Source: Candidatus Njordarchaeum guaymasense (GTDB lineage Archaea > Asgardarchaeota > Njordarchaeia > Njordarchaeales > Njordarchaeaceae). From it: a stretch of DNA of 29,273 bases. Positions 8,880-17,004 of this stretch are shown in pieces. The translations under genes were made by a program, and so were the position numbers. The number at the start of each line of letters is the position of its first letter. Positions within the stretch are counted from its first letter, which is position 1. Below the pieces are notes generated by a model, which made no database searches, was not told the origin of the DNA, and saw nothing but the letters and a program-made list of their open reading frames with translations. The stretch covers positions 1 to 29,273 of the forward strand of contig JAUQYT010000373.1 in NCBI GenBank assembly GCA_030587605.1, given 5' to 3'.

Positions 8880-9821
8880 CTAGTGACTTAGTAGCTCTGC
8901 GTAGATTTCTTTTACTTTTTCCAAGACTTTTTCTGGCATATGATACTTTTCCACGTAGCCGTATTCTTCTTTCCAAAGCTCTCTTGAACTGTTCCTTATG
9001 GCGTCAACTATCTTGCTAATTGTGTTCACATTTTTTAAAGGAAAGTCCTTGTACTCCCGGAACTCAGAAGAAACGTACGTCACAGCCGGCCTACCGCAAG
9101 CTATTGCTTCTAGCGAAGTCAACCCGAAAGCCCCCAGCTTGAACTGGTCAATCACAATATCAGCGTCCCAGTAATACTTGTTTAACATCTCATGGGGAAC
9201 CCTCGGCAACCTGCTCAAGTGTAAGTCTAGCGACTTAGCCAAAGCCAGAGTCTTCTCTAGGTCTGCGCCATACTCGATGATACTGACATCAACATCTCCC
9301 TTGAACTTGGCCAGCGCTCTCACCGCTTCGTCGGTTCCCTTTAGATTCCAATTTGATCCACCCGCTATCAACACCCGCTTCTTTCCCTTCTGAGTCCTCA
9401 AGGGCCTATGGTAGAAAAGCTTGGCATCCACCGGTCCCGGTAAGTACTGCGCATCCTTCCTAAACCTCCGTGCAATCCCAAGAATGTCTGGTGTGCTGAC
9501 AACGATCTTGTCGCAATGTTTCAAGTTGTGTCGTACGATTGGTCCCCATATGGGGTGTTGCAGGCTTGCCCTTAAGTCGCTGCCATGGGCATGGCCAACC
9601 AGCGGACGTTTTCGTAGCATTGAGGCAAAGTAACAGTCTTGAAGCAAGTAGTGCACGTGGTAGATGCTTCCTCGACACCTCAGAATCTTGTGGGCGAGCC
9701 CTAAAGTCTTTCCCCACGACCCTCTGCCACGCTGTATATGCTGCTTCCCCACACCGGAAGGCAGAAACTTCAGCAGCGTCTCACCGATGAAAGCGCAATC
9801 ATTGACCATAACAACCTTCAT
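8880..9821 (-). CDS. Glycosyltransferase family 4 (GT-B fold)
   Basis: A 313-residue, two-Rossmann-domain glycosyltransferase. The N-terminal domain includes HAHGSDLRA (77-85), the loop before the active site. The C-terminal domain has LIAGGSNWNLKGTDEAVRAL (151-170) and the donor-sugar-binding segment D226-QFKLGAFGLTSLE238-AIACGRPAVT, the E-x7-E-type signature of GT4. It is cytosolic or peripheral to the membrane and transfers a sugar from an NDP donor to an unknown acceptor such as a lipid or surface glycan. Somewhat short for GT4 (family usually 350-400). It has its own TATA-like box upstream, so it is probably not co-transcribed with the MFS gene behind it. Confidence 0.82.
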   Translation of the reverse strand: MKVVMVNDCAFIGETLLKFLPSGVGKQHIQRGRGSWGKTLGLAHKILRCRGSIYHVHYLLQDCYFASMLRKRPLVGHAHGSDLRASLQHPIWGPIVRHNLKHCDKIVVSTPDILGIARRFRKDAQYLPGPVDAKLFYHRPLRTQKGKKRVLIAGGSNWNLKGTDEAVRALAKFKGDVDVSIIEYGADLEKTLALAKSLDLHLSRLPRVPHEMLNKYYWDADIVIDQFKLGAFGLTSLEAIACGRPAVTYVSSEFREYKDFPLKNVNTISKIVDAIRNSSRELWKEEYGYVEKYHMPEKVLEKVKEIYAELLSH

Positions 9822-9882
9822 GAAAGTTTCAGCCCCAGCTCGTCAAGCAACAAGAACTTCTCTCCCTCAAAGAAGAAGCAAG

Positions 9883-9892
9883 TTTATAAATA
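9883..9892 (-). promoter_or_regulatory. TATA box for the glycosyltransferase gene
   Basis: Read on the minus strand, the sequence is TATTTATAAA, a near-ideal archaeal TATA element centred about 67 bases ahead of the ATG at 9821. The implied transcript start near 9862 gives a leader of about 40 bases. It is the clearest TATA box in the window. Confidence 0.55.
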
Positions 9893-9955
9893 TCTTCCCA
9901 CCCACCAAGAAGCACGCGTTTTGTGACGAATAGGGTGGGGAGTTCCCAACTTCTT

Positions 9956-11272
9956 TTAACCGACGGTATTGTCTTTCGCCATCGATTTTGGTCGCCCGCG
10001 TGGAAGGAAAGTCAGCCCAATGAACAGGCTGAGAGCAAGCAATGCTCCAGAAAAGGCGAACATCGAACCCTGCCCATAGAACTGAACAACAAACCCCGAT
10101 GTAATCGATCCTATAGCGTTCCCCAGAATCGTCAACGTGTTATAGAAACCTGAAGCATTTCCCCTGACTTCCTTAGGTACAATGTCCAGAAGCAACGCGG
10201 ACAGAGGTGTCTGGGCTATCGCTATACCAAGAAGCGCAATGATGATCACGGGCGGGAGAAGTGAAGTGGAAGCGAATGGGACGGCGAAAAACCACGGCAC
10301 CGCAAGGATAAGCCCTGCGACTATGGGTCTCCTCCTTCCTTGACGATCAGACCACACGCCAGAAGCAAGGGAACCAGTAAAGAAGATAACGATCCCCGGA
10401 ATGAAAAAGAGCATCGCTTGACCCATACTGTACCCTAGCCCAGTCAAGAATATGGGTGCGAACGCAAAGAAGGACCCCATCGCGAAACTAGTGGTCATCG
10501 CAATCATACAAGTCTCAATGAATCCCTTAGCTCTGTAAAACTTCGGAGGATCCTTTGTGCTGGTACTGCCCATGCCAGCACTCTTAGGCGAGGAGGACGA
10601 GGACTCTGAGGATCTCATCCCTCCTAACTTCGGAGCGGTAACCGTGGTTCCCACGCTAGCCCCAATCTTCACGCACTTGGCTGGTAGGGTTTCCCTTAGA
10701 AAGGCAACCAAGATAACGGCTGCAATGAACGCCATGGCAGAACCGATGTAGAATGGAAACCTTAGACCAAATATGGTCGCAACCACTCCTCCTACTGGTA
10801 TGCCGACCAATGTTCCCACCGCATAGACTATTGAGAACCATGCCATCGCGGTCCCTCTCCTCTCACTCGGAAAGATGTCCCCCAAACACGCTTGGATAAC
10901 AGAGACCACTGCACCCACAGCTTGGATCGCGCGGAAAACGATGAACTGGATAATGTCTTGGGCTAGTCCAACCATTAAAGCTCCAAAAGCATATACAAAA
11001 CCGGAAATGACTAGAATACCTCGCCTGCCCAATTTATCAGAAAGCTTGCCGAGCGGAATCTGAATCGCAGCTTGAACCAACCCGAAAACACCGATGGCTA
11101 CGCCTATGAAGATAGGTGCGTCGGCTAGCCCGAGGGTCATTTCCTGAGCGAGAAACGGCATACTGAGAGTGTACAAGTTATATCCAAGACACCGGACGAA
11201 CTCACTAAACAAGAGACTGAAGGCCGCTATCTTGAGACGACCTTCACCCGAGTAGAACTTCATTGTCATCAT
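9956..11272 (-). CDS. MFS transporter, 12 transmembrane segments
   Basis: 438 residues with twelve hydrophobic helices in two halves joined by a long Ser/Gly-rich cytosolic loop (about 200-245, containing SSESSSSSPKSAG). Both halves carry the MFS motif A between the second and third helices of each half: GKLSDKLGRRG (about 75-85) and GVWSDRQGRRRP in the second half. It sits in the cytoplasmic membrane and resembles drug-efflux-type and sugar-type major facilitators; the substrate cannot be predicted. Two TATA-like elements precede it on the minus strand. The nearer one (GTTATAATG, about 11290-11298) would make the message leaderless and favour a start at one of the clustered ATGs at residues 1, 2 or 4. 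Gaps on both sides suggest a single-gene unit. Confidence 0.88.
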   Translation of the reverse strand: MMTMKFYSGEGRLKIAAFSLLFSEFVRCLGYNLYTLSMPFLAQEMTLGLADAPIFIGVAIGVFGLVQAAIQIPLGKLSDKLGRRGILVISGFVYAFGALMVGLAQDIIQFIVFRAIQAVGAVVSVIQACLGDIFPSERRGTAMAWFSIVYAVGTLVGIPVGGVVATIFGLRFPFYIGSAMAFIAAVILVAFLRETLPAKCVKIGASVGTTVTAPKLGGMRSSESSSSSPKSAGMGSTSTKDPPKFYRAKGFIETCMIAMTTSFAMGSFFAFAPIFLTGLGYSMGQAMLFFIPGIVIFFTGSLASGVWSDRQGRRRPIVAGLILAVPWFFAVPFASTSLLPPVIIIALLGIAIAQTPLSALLLDIVPKEVRGNASGFYNTLTILGNAIGSITSGFVVQFYGQGSMFAFSGALLALSLFIGLTFLPRGRPKSMAKDNTVG

Positions 11273-11493
11273 GCCAGTCGCATTGTGTCATTATAACTTG
11301 TCTCAGCTAAGTTGCATTGTTCAACCTTAAAAGCGTTAAGCTGTAACTCCATTCCATTAATCAGGAACGATACGTGGTCCCAGCAAGAACAAAAGTACGA
11401 CTCGCCTTGCTCGCCTTTCAAATGTCTTCATTTATTCCACAAAAAAAGGATAAGCGAAAATGGTCCGGGGCTTGTTTCGATCATTCTTTGTCA

Positions 11494-12429
11494 TTAGATC
11501 TTGAGTAGGGCTTTTGCGTTTTTGAACATGATTTGTTCCTTGTCGCCTGCTGTGAAGCTTTGATACCCTGATTCTCTGAGGAAGGTGGGTACGGTGAGTT
11601 GCTGTATCTTTGTGACGAGTGTCTTGTTGTCCATTGCTGGTTTGAGTAGAGGCCAGTCGCTCCCGAACATAACTTTTCTTGGGAACATGTTCATGGCGAC
11701 CCTGAGATCCTGTATGAATCTGAGCGGGTTGTAGGTTAACAGTGTCTGAGCTGTGGAGGAGATGTCCGTGTATATGGCGGGGCGCCGCTGGCAGAGTGCA
11801 AGTAGTTCTTCTATCCAAGGATTGCCAAGGTGCGCAGCGATAATCTTTAGATCAGGGTACTGCGCGCCTACGTCGTCTAGGTGTATTGGTTGCGTGAACT
11901 TGGCCTGCAGCTGCCCGAAGATGAATCCGGTGTGAGTCATAACCGGGACTTCGAGCTCCATCGCCTTGTCGAGGAGCCCCTTCATGATGGACATGTCGTT
12001 TGGGTAGTATCCGACTGTGGGGTGGAGTTTCAGTCCTTTCATTCCCCAATCTTTGACTCCTTTCTCCAGTAGTTTGATTGCTTTTTCTCCTCGCCTTGGG
12101 TCTAAGGCGACGAATCCGATTAGTCTGTCAGGGTACTTTTTGACGGCGTCAGCGACGAATTTGTTGGCGTCCTCTATTGAGACCTTGGAGTCGTCTGAAG
12201 CTAGACCCCAGTCGACGGTGAAAACGACGCTCTTATCTATTCCAGCTTGATCCATGTCCCTAATCAGAATCTCTGGGGTGGCGTTCACCATCTCTTTGAC
12301 CATAGGGGACTGCATTATAACCTCCGGTGGAATACCGAGAGCTGAGCCCATGACTTTCGCGTATTGGAGCCAAGTTTTCTCACTCATGGCTCCCTTCGGA
12401 GACAAGTGAGTATGCACATCAATTATCAA
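11494..12429 (-). CDS. Amidohydrolase family 2 (ACMSD-like) TIM-barrel metal enzyme
   Basis: 311 residues starting at TTG (12429), since the conserved opening IIDVHTH must lie at the very N-terminus. Metal ligands are visible in the expected order: H6-T-H8, H166 (VMTHTG), H200 (IIAAHLGNP) and D258 (FGSDWP); H136 (KLHP) is an added candidate. This is the PF04909 family, whose members include alpha-amino-beta-carboxymuconate-semialdehyde decarboxylase and related non-oxidative decarboxylases and hydrolases of aromatic or ring-cleavage acids. The exact reaction is unknown. It is cytosolic and normal in length. It is a single minus-strand unit between the MFS gene and the small lysine-rich ORF. 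Confidence 0.85.
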   Translation of the reverse strand: MIIDVHTHLSPKGAMSEKTWLQYAKVMGSALGIPPEVIMQSPMVKEMVNATPEILIRDMDQAGIDKSVVFTVDWGLASDDSKVSIEDANKFVADAVKKYPDRLIGFVALDPRRGEKAIKLLEKGVKDWGMKGLKLHPTVGYYPNDMSIMKGLLDKAMELEVPVMTHTGFIFGQLQAKFTQPIHLDDVGAQYPDLKIIAAHLGNPWIEELLALCQRRPAIYTDISSTAQTLLTYNPLRFIQDLRVAMNMFPRKVMFGSDWPLLKPAMDNKTLVTKIQQLTVPTFLRESGYQSFTAGDKEQIMFKNAKALLKI

Positions 12430-12546
12430 AACTATTCAACACGCTCCTGAAATCTAACCCTCTCTTGTTGTTCAGGAAAAATAAGTGAGCAGGGAGCTGT
12501 GCTACGCTGTTTTCTAGCAGTTTACCTGCTTCTCAGTTGGTAAGTG

Positions 12547-12645
12547 TCAAGTAGGCTGAGGCTGCTTTTCGCCCTCTGGTTTCTTTTCCTGTTTCTTTTT
12601 CTTGCCTTTAGCCATGTAGTGATTCATTTTCTTTCCTTTGCCCAT
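12547..12645 (-). CDS. Small lysine-rich ORF, 32 residues
   Basis: A very short ORF beginning MGKGKKMNHYMAKGKKKKQE and ending in a Pro/Gln-rich tail; more than a third of its residues are lysine. The start is chosen at 12645 because GGGAG ends six bases upstream, good Shine-Dalgarno spacing; another ATG lies at 12651 but abuts that site. A TATA-like element (12692-12703) read on the minus strand would start the transcript near 12672, leaving a leader of about 27 bases. It has no recognisable domain; a nucleic-acid- or ribosome-binding peptide is a guess from charge. The longer reading from 12804 overlaps the radical SAM gene and is unlikely. Confidence 0.4.
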   Translation of the reverse strand: MGKGKKMNHYMAKGKKKKQEKKPEGEKQPQPT

Positions 12646-12691
12646 ATTCATCTCCCGAAGACCATTATGCGTGACCTTGCTCTTAACGATA

Positions 12692-12703
12692 ACGCTATAA
12701 CGT
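12692..12703. promoter_or_regulatory. Candidate shared TATA element of a divergent pair
   Basis: ACGCTATAACGT is nearly symmetric and reads as a TATA-like box on both strands. On the plus strand, a start about 26 bases on falls near 12724, the first base of the hairpin before the radical SAM gene. On the minus strand it falls near 12672, ahead of the lysine-rich ORF. Both positions fit, but this is a spacing argument only. Confidence 0.35.
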
Positions 12704-12723
12704 CGGATCAACTCTTCTATTGA

Positions 12724-12743
12724 TCTCCTCAAGACTGAGGAGG
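12724..12743 (+). promoter_or_regulatory. Hairpin that buries the Shine-Dalgarno sequence
   Basis: CTCCTCA (12725-12731) and TGAGGAG (12736-12742) are perfect complements around the four-base loop AGAC; a T-G wobble adds an eighth pair. The 3' arm contains GAGGAG, the ribosome binding site seven to nine bases before the GTG at 12752. When folded, the site would be hidden from the ribosome. If transcription begins near 12724, the hairpin is the very 5' end of the message. It could act as a translational switch, an RNA thermometer or merely a damper. Confidence 0.5.
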
Positions 12744-12751
12744 AGAAGTGT

Positions 12752-13741
12752 GTGGGACAAGTTGAACTTAAGGGCATTGATTTGCTCCCCACATTTAGGT
12801 GCACTTCGCGTTGCAGGCACTGTTCTTATAGGTCGTGTCCCGAGCGTTCAGGGGAGATGTCGCTTGAGGATGCTGAGAAGTATATTGGGGAAGCCGCTCG
12901 CTTTGGCATTGAATGGGTTTGGGTTGGTGGCGGTGAACCATTCCTCTGCCGCAACCTCCTGCCTGGCATTGTCCGCGCTGCGAAAAAGGTTGTTGTGCCT
13001 GACATACATGTGGCGACTAATGGGTACTGGGCAGAGACTCCTAGCATGGCTATCAGAGAGCTGCGACTGTTGAAGGACGCTGGTGTCAATATCATTGGCC
13101 TAAGCATCGACGCATTTCACCAGGGGCACACTCCACTCGATTATGTGAAGAGTGCCTTGACTGCGGCAGCGAGAGTCGGATTCAAGAGAATCGGGGCTTC
13201 CGGCCAGTTCTTAAGTTCACTTGATTTCAACATAAGTTTCAACCGAGTCACTGAGAATAATCTGAAGTTGCTTGAAGAAGAAGGGTACTTTGGCAGCGTG
13301 CAGGTCAAAAGAGAAATCCTCAGGTTGTCTGGTCGTGCGGCAGACTTGCTCTCCCCGTACTTACCCACTAGGAGCGAAGAGGAGCTTAAAGGTGCGAAGT
13401 GTGATGTGCGGTGGCTTCCTGTCGAAAGCCATGGAAAACTAAGAGCTGTTGAGATCGACTGGGAAGGAAACGTTACAACCTGCCCGGGTATTTGCATCGG
13501 TAACGCCAAGGAAACAAGCCTGTCAAAGATACTTGATGAATTCGATTACAGACAGCATCCAATCTTGAGAATACTGGAAGACCATGGACCCCATCTCTTA
13601 TTGCAGCTGGCGAAAAGAAAGGGGCACACTCCAGTTGGGACGGGCTATGTTGATGGGTGTCATATGTGCTTTGATGCGAGAAAGTATCTTATGAAATTCT
13701 ACCCCCGTCAACTAAGACCCGTCACATGCTACATCGAATAG
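12752..13741 (+). CDS. Radical SAM protein with C-terminal cysteine pairs
   Basis: 329 residues starting at GTG; the start is fixed by GAGGAGGAG at 12737-12745. The radical SAM motif is C17-T-S-R-C21-R-H-C24, followed by an extra Cys at 29. VGGGEPF (58-64) is the GGE motif that contacts SAM methionine. Two C-terminal pairs, C244-P-G-I-C248 and C303-H-M-C306, could hold an auxiliary iron-sulfur cluster as in SPASM/twitch proteins, although the spacing is not the standard one. Such proteins modify peptides, cofactors or nucleosides. No obvious peptide substrate lies next to it, other than the divergent lysine-rich ORF. The tandem UroD genes follow on the same strand but have their own TATA-like box. 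Confidence 0.82.
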   Translation: MGQVELKGIDLLPTFRCTSRCRHCSYRSCPERSGEMSLEDAEKYIGEAARFGIEWVWVGGGEPFLCRNLLPGIVRAAKKVVVPDIHVATNGYWAETPSMAIRELRLLKDAGVNIIGLSIDAFHQGHTPLDYVKSALTAAARVGFKRIGASGQFLSSLDFNISFNRVTENNLKLLEEEGYFGSVQVKREILRLSGRAADLLSPYLPTRSEEELKGAKCDVRWLPVESHGKLRAVEIDWEGNVTTCPGICIGNAKETSLSKILDEFDYRQHPILRILEDHGPHLLLQLAKRKGHTPVGTGYVDGCHMCFDARKYLMKFYPRQLRPVTCYIE

Positions 13742-13821
13742 CGGTGTTCTGTTCCAAAGGAATGACGATGATGTCTTTGATCTGTCGGACAGCCTTGCGA
13801 ATATGGAAGGAAGGATGTATT

Positions 13822-13830
13822 CTTATATTA
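13822..13830 (+). promoter_or_regulatory. TATA-like box for the UroD pair
   Basis: CTTATATTA is centred about 64 bases before the TTG at 13890; the implied transcript start near 13852 leaves a leader of about 38 bases. It suggests that the two UroD-superfamily genes form their own unit, separate from the radical SAM gene ahead of them. Confidence 0.4.
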
Positions 13831-13889
13831 GAAGGAGGCATAGGTTTCCGCGATTTCCATGATTGGCTTGCGAGTGGTGTGTAGAGAGT

Positions 13890-15041
13890 TTGAACAAGAA
13901 AGAGAGAATTATGGCTGCCTTGAGGAAGGAGGAGCCCGATGTTGTTCCAACCCATGTTATAGCCATTGATGCGAATAACGTGGACAAGGTTCTCGGCAAG
14001 CCTCCCCAGACTGACTTTGAGATGGTTGAAGAATTCAAGCAATCTTACCCTAAAACATACGTGGACGAGCTAAACAAGCTTATCCCCCTTATCGAGACCA
14101 CGATATTCTCCCGAATGATGAAAGCTGCCAGCAAAATTGGGTTGGACGCGTGCCAGATAGGTATCATTCCTTTGAGGTTCAAGAGCGAACATGAATATAC
14201 CGACATCTTCGGGAGGCTTTGGGATGTTCAGAATAATGAAGGTAACTTCTTCCCCTTCTACAAGGTTGGGCAGATAACTTCCAAGGAGAAGTGGGAGAAG
14301 TGGCCTAAACCTGATCCCAAAGACTACGTCAAGGCCGCCAAGGAATTCTACAAGAGTGTTATGAAGGAGCTTAAAGGCGAAGAGATTGTGACTATGATTA
14401 CCAATGACTTTGCTGGTGTGTTCGAGTCTACTTGGCAGGGTATGGGGTTACCCTTCTTCTCGAAGATGCTAGTCCTTGAACCGAGGTTCATAAAGGAAGT
14501 TGCCGAGCTCTACACGGATTTCACAATAGGAGTCAACAACGCGTTCATGGATGTTGGCGCCCGCATCTTCGTGGAATCAGGTGACATCGCATACAAGCAG
14601 AATCCCATGATTAATCCGAAAACCTTTGAGCAGATCTTTCAGCCTTGTTACAAGAGGATCACCGACGCAGTCCACTCACGGAATGGACTCTCAATCTTGC
14701 ATACCGATGGATTCGTCGAGCCGTTTCTCGACATGACAGTGGCCGCCGGCTTTGATGGGCTTCACAGCCTAGAAGCTGCAGCGGGAGTGAGCCTTGAGCG
14801 CGTGAAGAAGAAGGTTGGGGACAAACTCTGCCTGCTAGGAAACATAGACATCGCTCATGTACTTGCAAAGGGAACAAAGGCAGAAGTTGAGAACGATGTG
14901 AAACGAGCGATCAGGGAAGGCGGGCATGGAGGAGGACTCATAGTTTCAGCCGTCAACATTCACCCAGGCGTACAGGTTCAAAACCTTAAATGGATGGTCG
15001 AGGCAACGCACAAATACGGAGAATACCCCCTGAAGATATGA
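13890..15041 (+). CDS. Uroporphyrinogen decarboxylase-superfamily protein, copy 1
   Basis: A TIM-barrel protein of the UroD/MtaA/CmuA superfamily (PF01208). I place the start at TTG 13890 because LNKKERIMAALRKEEPD then aligns exactly with MNKEKRVLAALRREEPD of copy 2 and both come out at 383 residues; a TTG at 13863 would add nine. Typical superfamily segments are GDIAYKQNPMINPKTFEQIF, ILHTDGFVEPFLD (H271, D273), LLGNIDI and the tail GGGLIVSAVNIHPGVQVQN. The Arg-rich porphyrin-binding N-terminus of true UroD is absent. The MtaA zinc motif H-x-C is replaced by H-T-D, so it is neither a standard haem enzyme nor a standard corrinoid:CoM methyltransferase. A methyl-transfer or other anaerobic demethylation role is inferred from family. 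Confidence 0.8.
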   Translation: MNKKERIMAALRKEEPDVVPTHVIAIDANNVDKVLGKPPQTDFEMVEEFKQSYPKTYVDELNKLIPLIETTIFSRMMKAASKIGLDACQIGIIPLRFKSEHEYTDIFGRLWDVQNNEGNFFPFYKVGQITSKEKWEKWPKPDPKDYVKAAKEFYKSVMKELKGEEIVTMITNDFAGVFESTWQGMGLPFFSKMLVLEPRFIKEVAELYTDFTIGVNNAFMDVGARIFVESGDIAYKQNPMINPKTFEQIFQPCYKRITDAVHSRNGLSILHTDGFVEPFLDMTVAAGFDGLHSLEAAAGVSLERVKKKVGDKLCLLGNIDIAHVLAKGTKAEVENDVKRAIREGGHGGGLIVSAVNIHPGVQVQNLKWMVEATHKYGEYPLKI

Positions 15042-15126
15042 ACCGTGCAGTGAAAGTGGACTCAAATGCGTTCCCAGATGAGAGCAGACTGCTGGGAGTG
15101 CCAACTGCAAGTGGAGGCAGGGGATC

Positions 15127-16278
15127 ATGAACAAGGAAAAAAGAGTTCTCGCTGCTCTAAGAAGAGAGGAACCTGACGTCGTTCCAACTCATGTTCTGGA
15201 TCTTGATGCAAACAATGTGGATGAAGTGCTTGGAAAACCTCCTACGAATGACTTCGATCTCATCAAGCAGTTCAAAATACAGTTTCCTGACTCATACATA
15301 GATGAGCTAAACAGAATGCTCAACCCCATCTTTACAACAGTGTTCACCCGGATGCTGAAAACCGCAAGCGTAATTGGCTTAGACACGATGCCAATAGCCA
15401 CCCTATATTTCAAGTTCAGAAGCGACCATGAGTTCACAGACATCTTCGGCAGACTATGGGAACTCCAGAACAATGAAGGAAACGTCTTACCATACTACAG
15501 GACGGGGCTGATAACATCAAAGGAAGCTTGGGATAAATGGCCGAAACCCGATCCCAAGAAGTACGTGAACACCTTCAGAGAACTCTACAAGAGTGTCACT
15601 GGACAAGTCAAGGTCGACGAGATTGTCCCCATGGTCAACAATGGGTTCGCTGGGATCTTCGATAGTACGTGGCAGGGCTTGGGGCTACCCTTTTTCTCGA
15701 AGATGCTGGTCTATGAACCTAAATTCATAAAGGAGATCTTCGAGCTTTACACGGACTTCTTTGTTGGAGTCTTCAACGCGTTCATGGATGTGGGCGCCCG
15801 CATCTTCTTTGAGGGTGACGACATCGCGTACCATTTTGGTCCCATGATGAGTCCGAGGCAGTTTGAGCAGTTGATTCTGCCTTGCTACAAGAGGCTGACT
15901 GACACAGTTCATTCAAGAAAAGGATTGATAATCTTTCACAGCGACGGATTCCTTGAGCCACTTCTTGACATGATAGTTGCCAGTGGTTTTGATGGACTCC
16001 AGGGTCTCGAACCGACGGCCGGCATGAGCCTAGCGAGAGTCAAGAAAAGGGTTGGAGACAAACTGGCACTGCTTGGCAATATAGACATAGGTTACGTACT
16101 TTCAAAGGGAACAAAAGAAGATGTGGAGGAGGACGTGAAACGAGCAATCAGGGAAGCTGGGCATGGAGGAGGATTCATGGTTTCCCCAACCAACATGCAC
16201 CATGCTGTGAAGGTTCAGAACTTGAAGTGGATGGTTGAGGCGACACATGAGTACGGAAAATATCCGCTCATCATGTGA
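15127..16278 (+). CDS. Uroporphyrinogen decarboxylase-superfamily protein, copy 2
   Basis: A 383-residue paralogue of the preceding gene, about three-fifths identical by eye and of the same length, so this is a tandem duplication. It starts at ATG 15127; GGAGG (15113-15117) followed by a G-rich stretch supplies the ribosome binding site. The conserved landmarks are present: GDDIAYHFGPMMSPRQFEQL, IFHSDGFLEPLLD (H271, D273), LLGNIDI and GGGFMVSPTNMHHAVKVQN. The differences cluster in pocket-facing segments (ATLYFKF for GIIPLRF; EPTAG for EAAAG), so the two may handle different methyl donors or act as a heterodimer. Only 85 bases separate the copies and no TATA box is evident between them, so co-transcription is likely. 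Confidence 0.8.
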   Translation: MNKEKRVLAALRREEPDVVPTHVLDLDANNVDEVLGKPPTNDFDLIKQFKIQFPDSYIDELNRMLNPIFTTVFTRMLKTASVIGLDTMPIATLYFKFRSDHEFTDIFGRLWELQNNEGNVLPYYRTGLITSKEAWDKWPKPDPKKYVNTFRELYKSVTGQVKVDEIVPMVNNGFAGIFDSTWQGLGLPFFSKMLVYEPKFIKEIFELYTDFFVGVFNAFMDVGARIFFEGDDIAYHFGPMMSPRQFEQLILPCYKRLTDTVHSRKGLIIFHSDGFLEPLLDMIVASGFDGLQGLEPTAGMSLARVKKRVGDKLALLGNIDIGYVLSKGTKEDVEEDVKRAIREAGHGGGFMVSPTNMHHAVKVQNLKWMVEATHEYGKYPLIM

Positions 16279-16293
16279 ATATCCCAAGTATTG

Positions 16294-17004
16294 CTAGTTG
16301 AAATATCGCCGTCCGGTTTCGAGACTCGAATCCTTGGCGCTTCTCTCCTGGAATTTGAATGTGTGACAGGCGGGGATCGGATAACAGTTTGCCTGAGCTT
16401 GATCAACTAGGGTTCCTTGACATTCGTCTTCTAGGTTGAAGCACCCTTGGTTTCCTTGTCCGGTGTACCCGACGTACTCTTCGAAGACTCTGAGGATTGT
16501 TCCAACAACATTCAGGGCTTCCTGTTTTGGGAACCTTAGGTAGATCTCCATGTGGTTGTCTTCCGTGTTTTTCACGTAGAGCACTATCACAAATGACTCG
16601 TTTCCGGAGTAGACAACGTCAAAGGACTTTATGCCGAAAGAGGCCGCAGCGCCGCTTGTGAACATATCGCCGTTGTTCAAGGCGAACACTAGAAGCGGTA
16701 TTCTGCTGTGTTCCTCGAAGTCATCACTGTGAACCACTATTTCGCCCATCTTCGCGTATTCGCCTTCGAATTCATCCCCAAGCCTTAGATGGCGTTTGAA
16801 GTCGTCTAGGGCGATTCTCTGCTCTTCACGAGATACTTTCCCGGAATTGTCGAGGATTCTGAAGAACTCCTCGTCTGGCTCAGCATCGAAGAACTCAACT
16901 TCCCTGTAGAGGAAGAGTCTGGAGAGAAGTTGCTCCAGGATGAACTCCTCTGTAGTGTTTTGGTCGATATTGATGACTTCGTCAAGGTTAACTGCTTCGA
17001 CCAT
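16294..17004 (-). CDS. Hypothetical acidic protein with C-terminal cysteines
   Basis: 236 residues, not recognised. The N-terminal third is strongly acidic and helical (EEFILEQLLSRLFLYREVEF, then a D/E-rich stretch). The middle (about 85-165) alternates short hydrophobic strands such as IPLLVFALNNGDMF and SFVIVLYVKNTEDN, like a small alpha/beta or roadblock/PAS-type fold. The C-terminus has four cysteines in about thirty residues (GCFNLEDEC, NCYPIPAC), which could bind a metal. There is no signal peptide or transmembrane helix, so it is probably cytosolic. It starts with ATG at 17004 and converges with UroD copy 2, 15 bases away. I can give no function. Confidence 0.6.
   Translation of the reverse strand: MVEAVNLDEVINIDQNTTEEFILEQLLSRLFLYREVEFFDAEPDEEFFRILDNSGKVSREEQRIALDDFKRHLRLGDEFEGEYAKMGEIVVHSDDFEEHSRIPLLVFALNNGDMFTSGAAASFGIKSFDVVYSGNESFVIVLYVKNTEDNHMEIYLRFPKQEALNVVGTILRVFEEYVGYTGQGNQGCFNLEDECQGTLVDQAQANCYPIPACHTFKFQERSAKDSSLETGRRYFN

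Noticed and set aside
16317..16340. T-loop-like GACTCGAATCC, considered as part of a tRNA
   Set aside because: Falls inside the 3' end of a minus-strand coding sequence and has no acceptor or anticodon stem around it.
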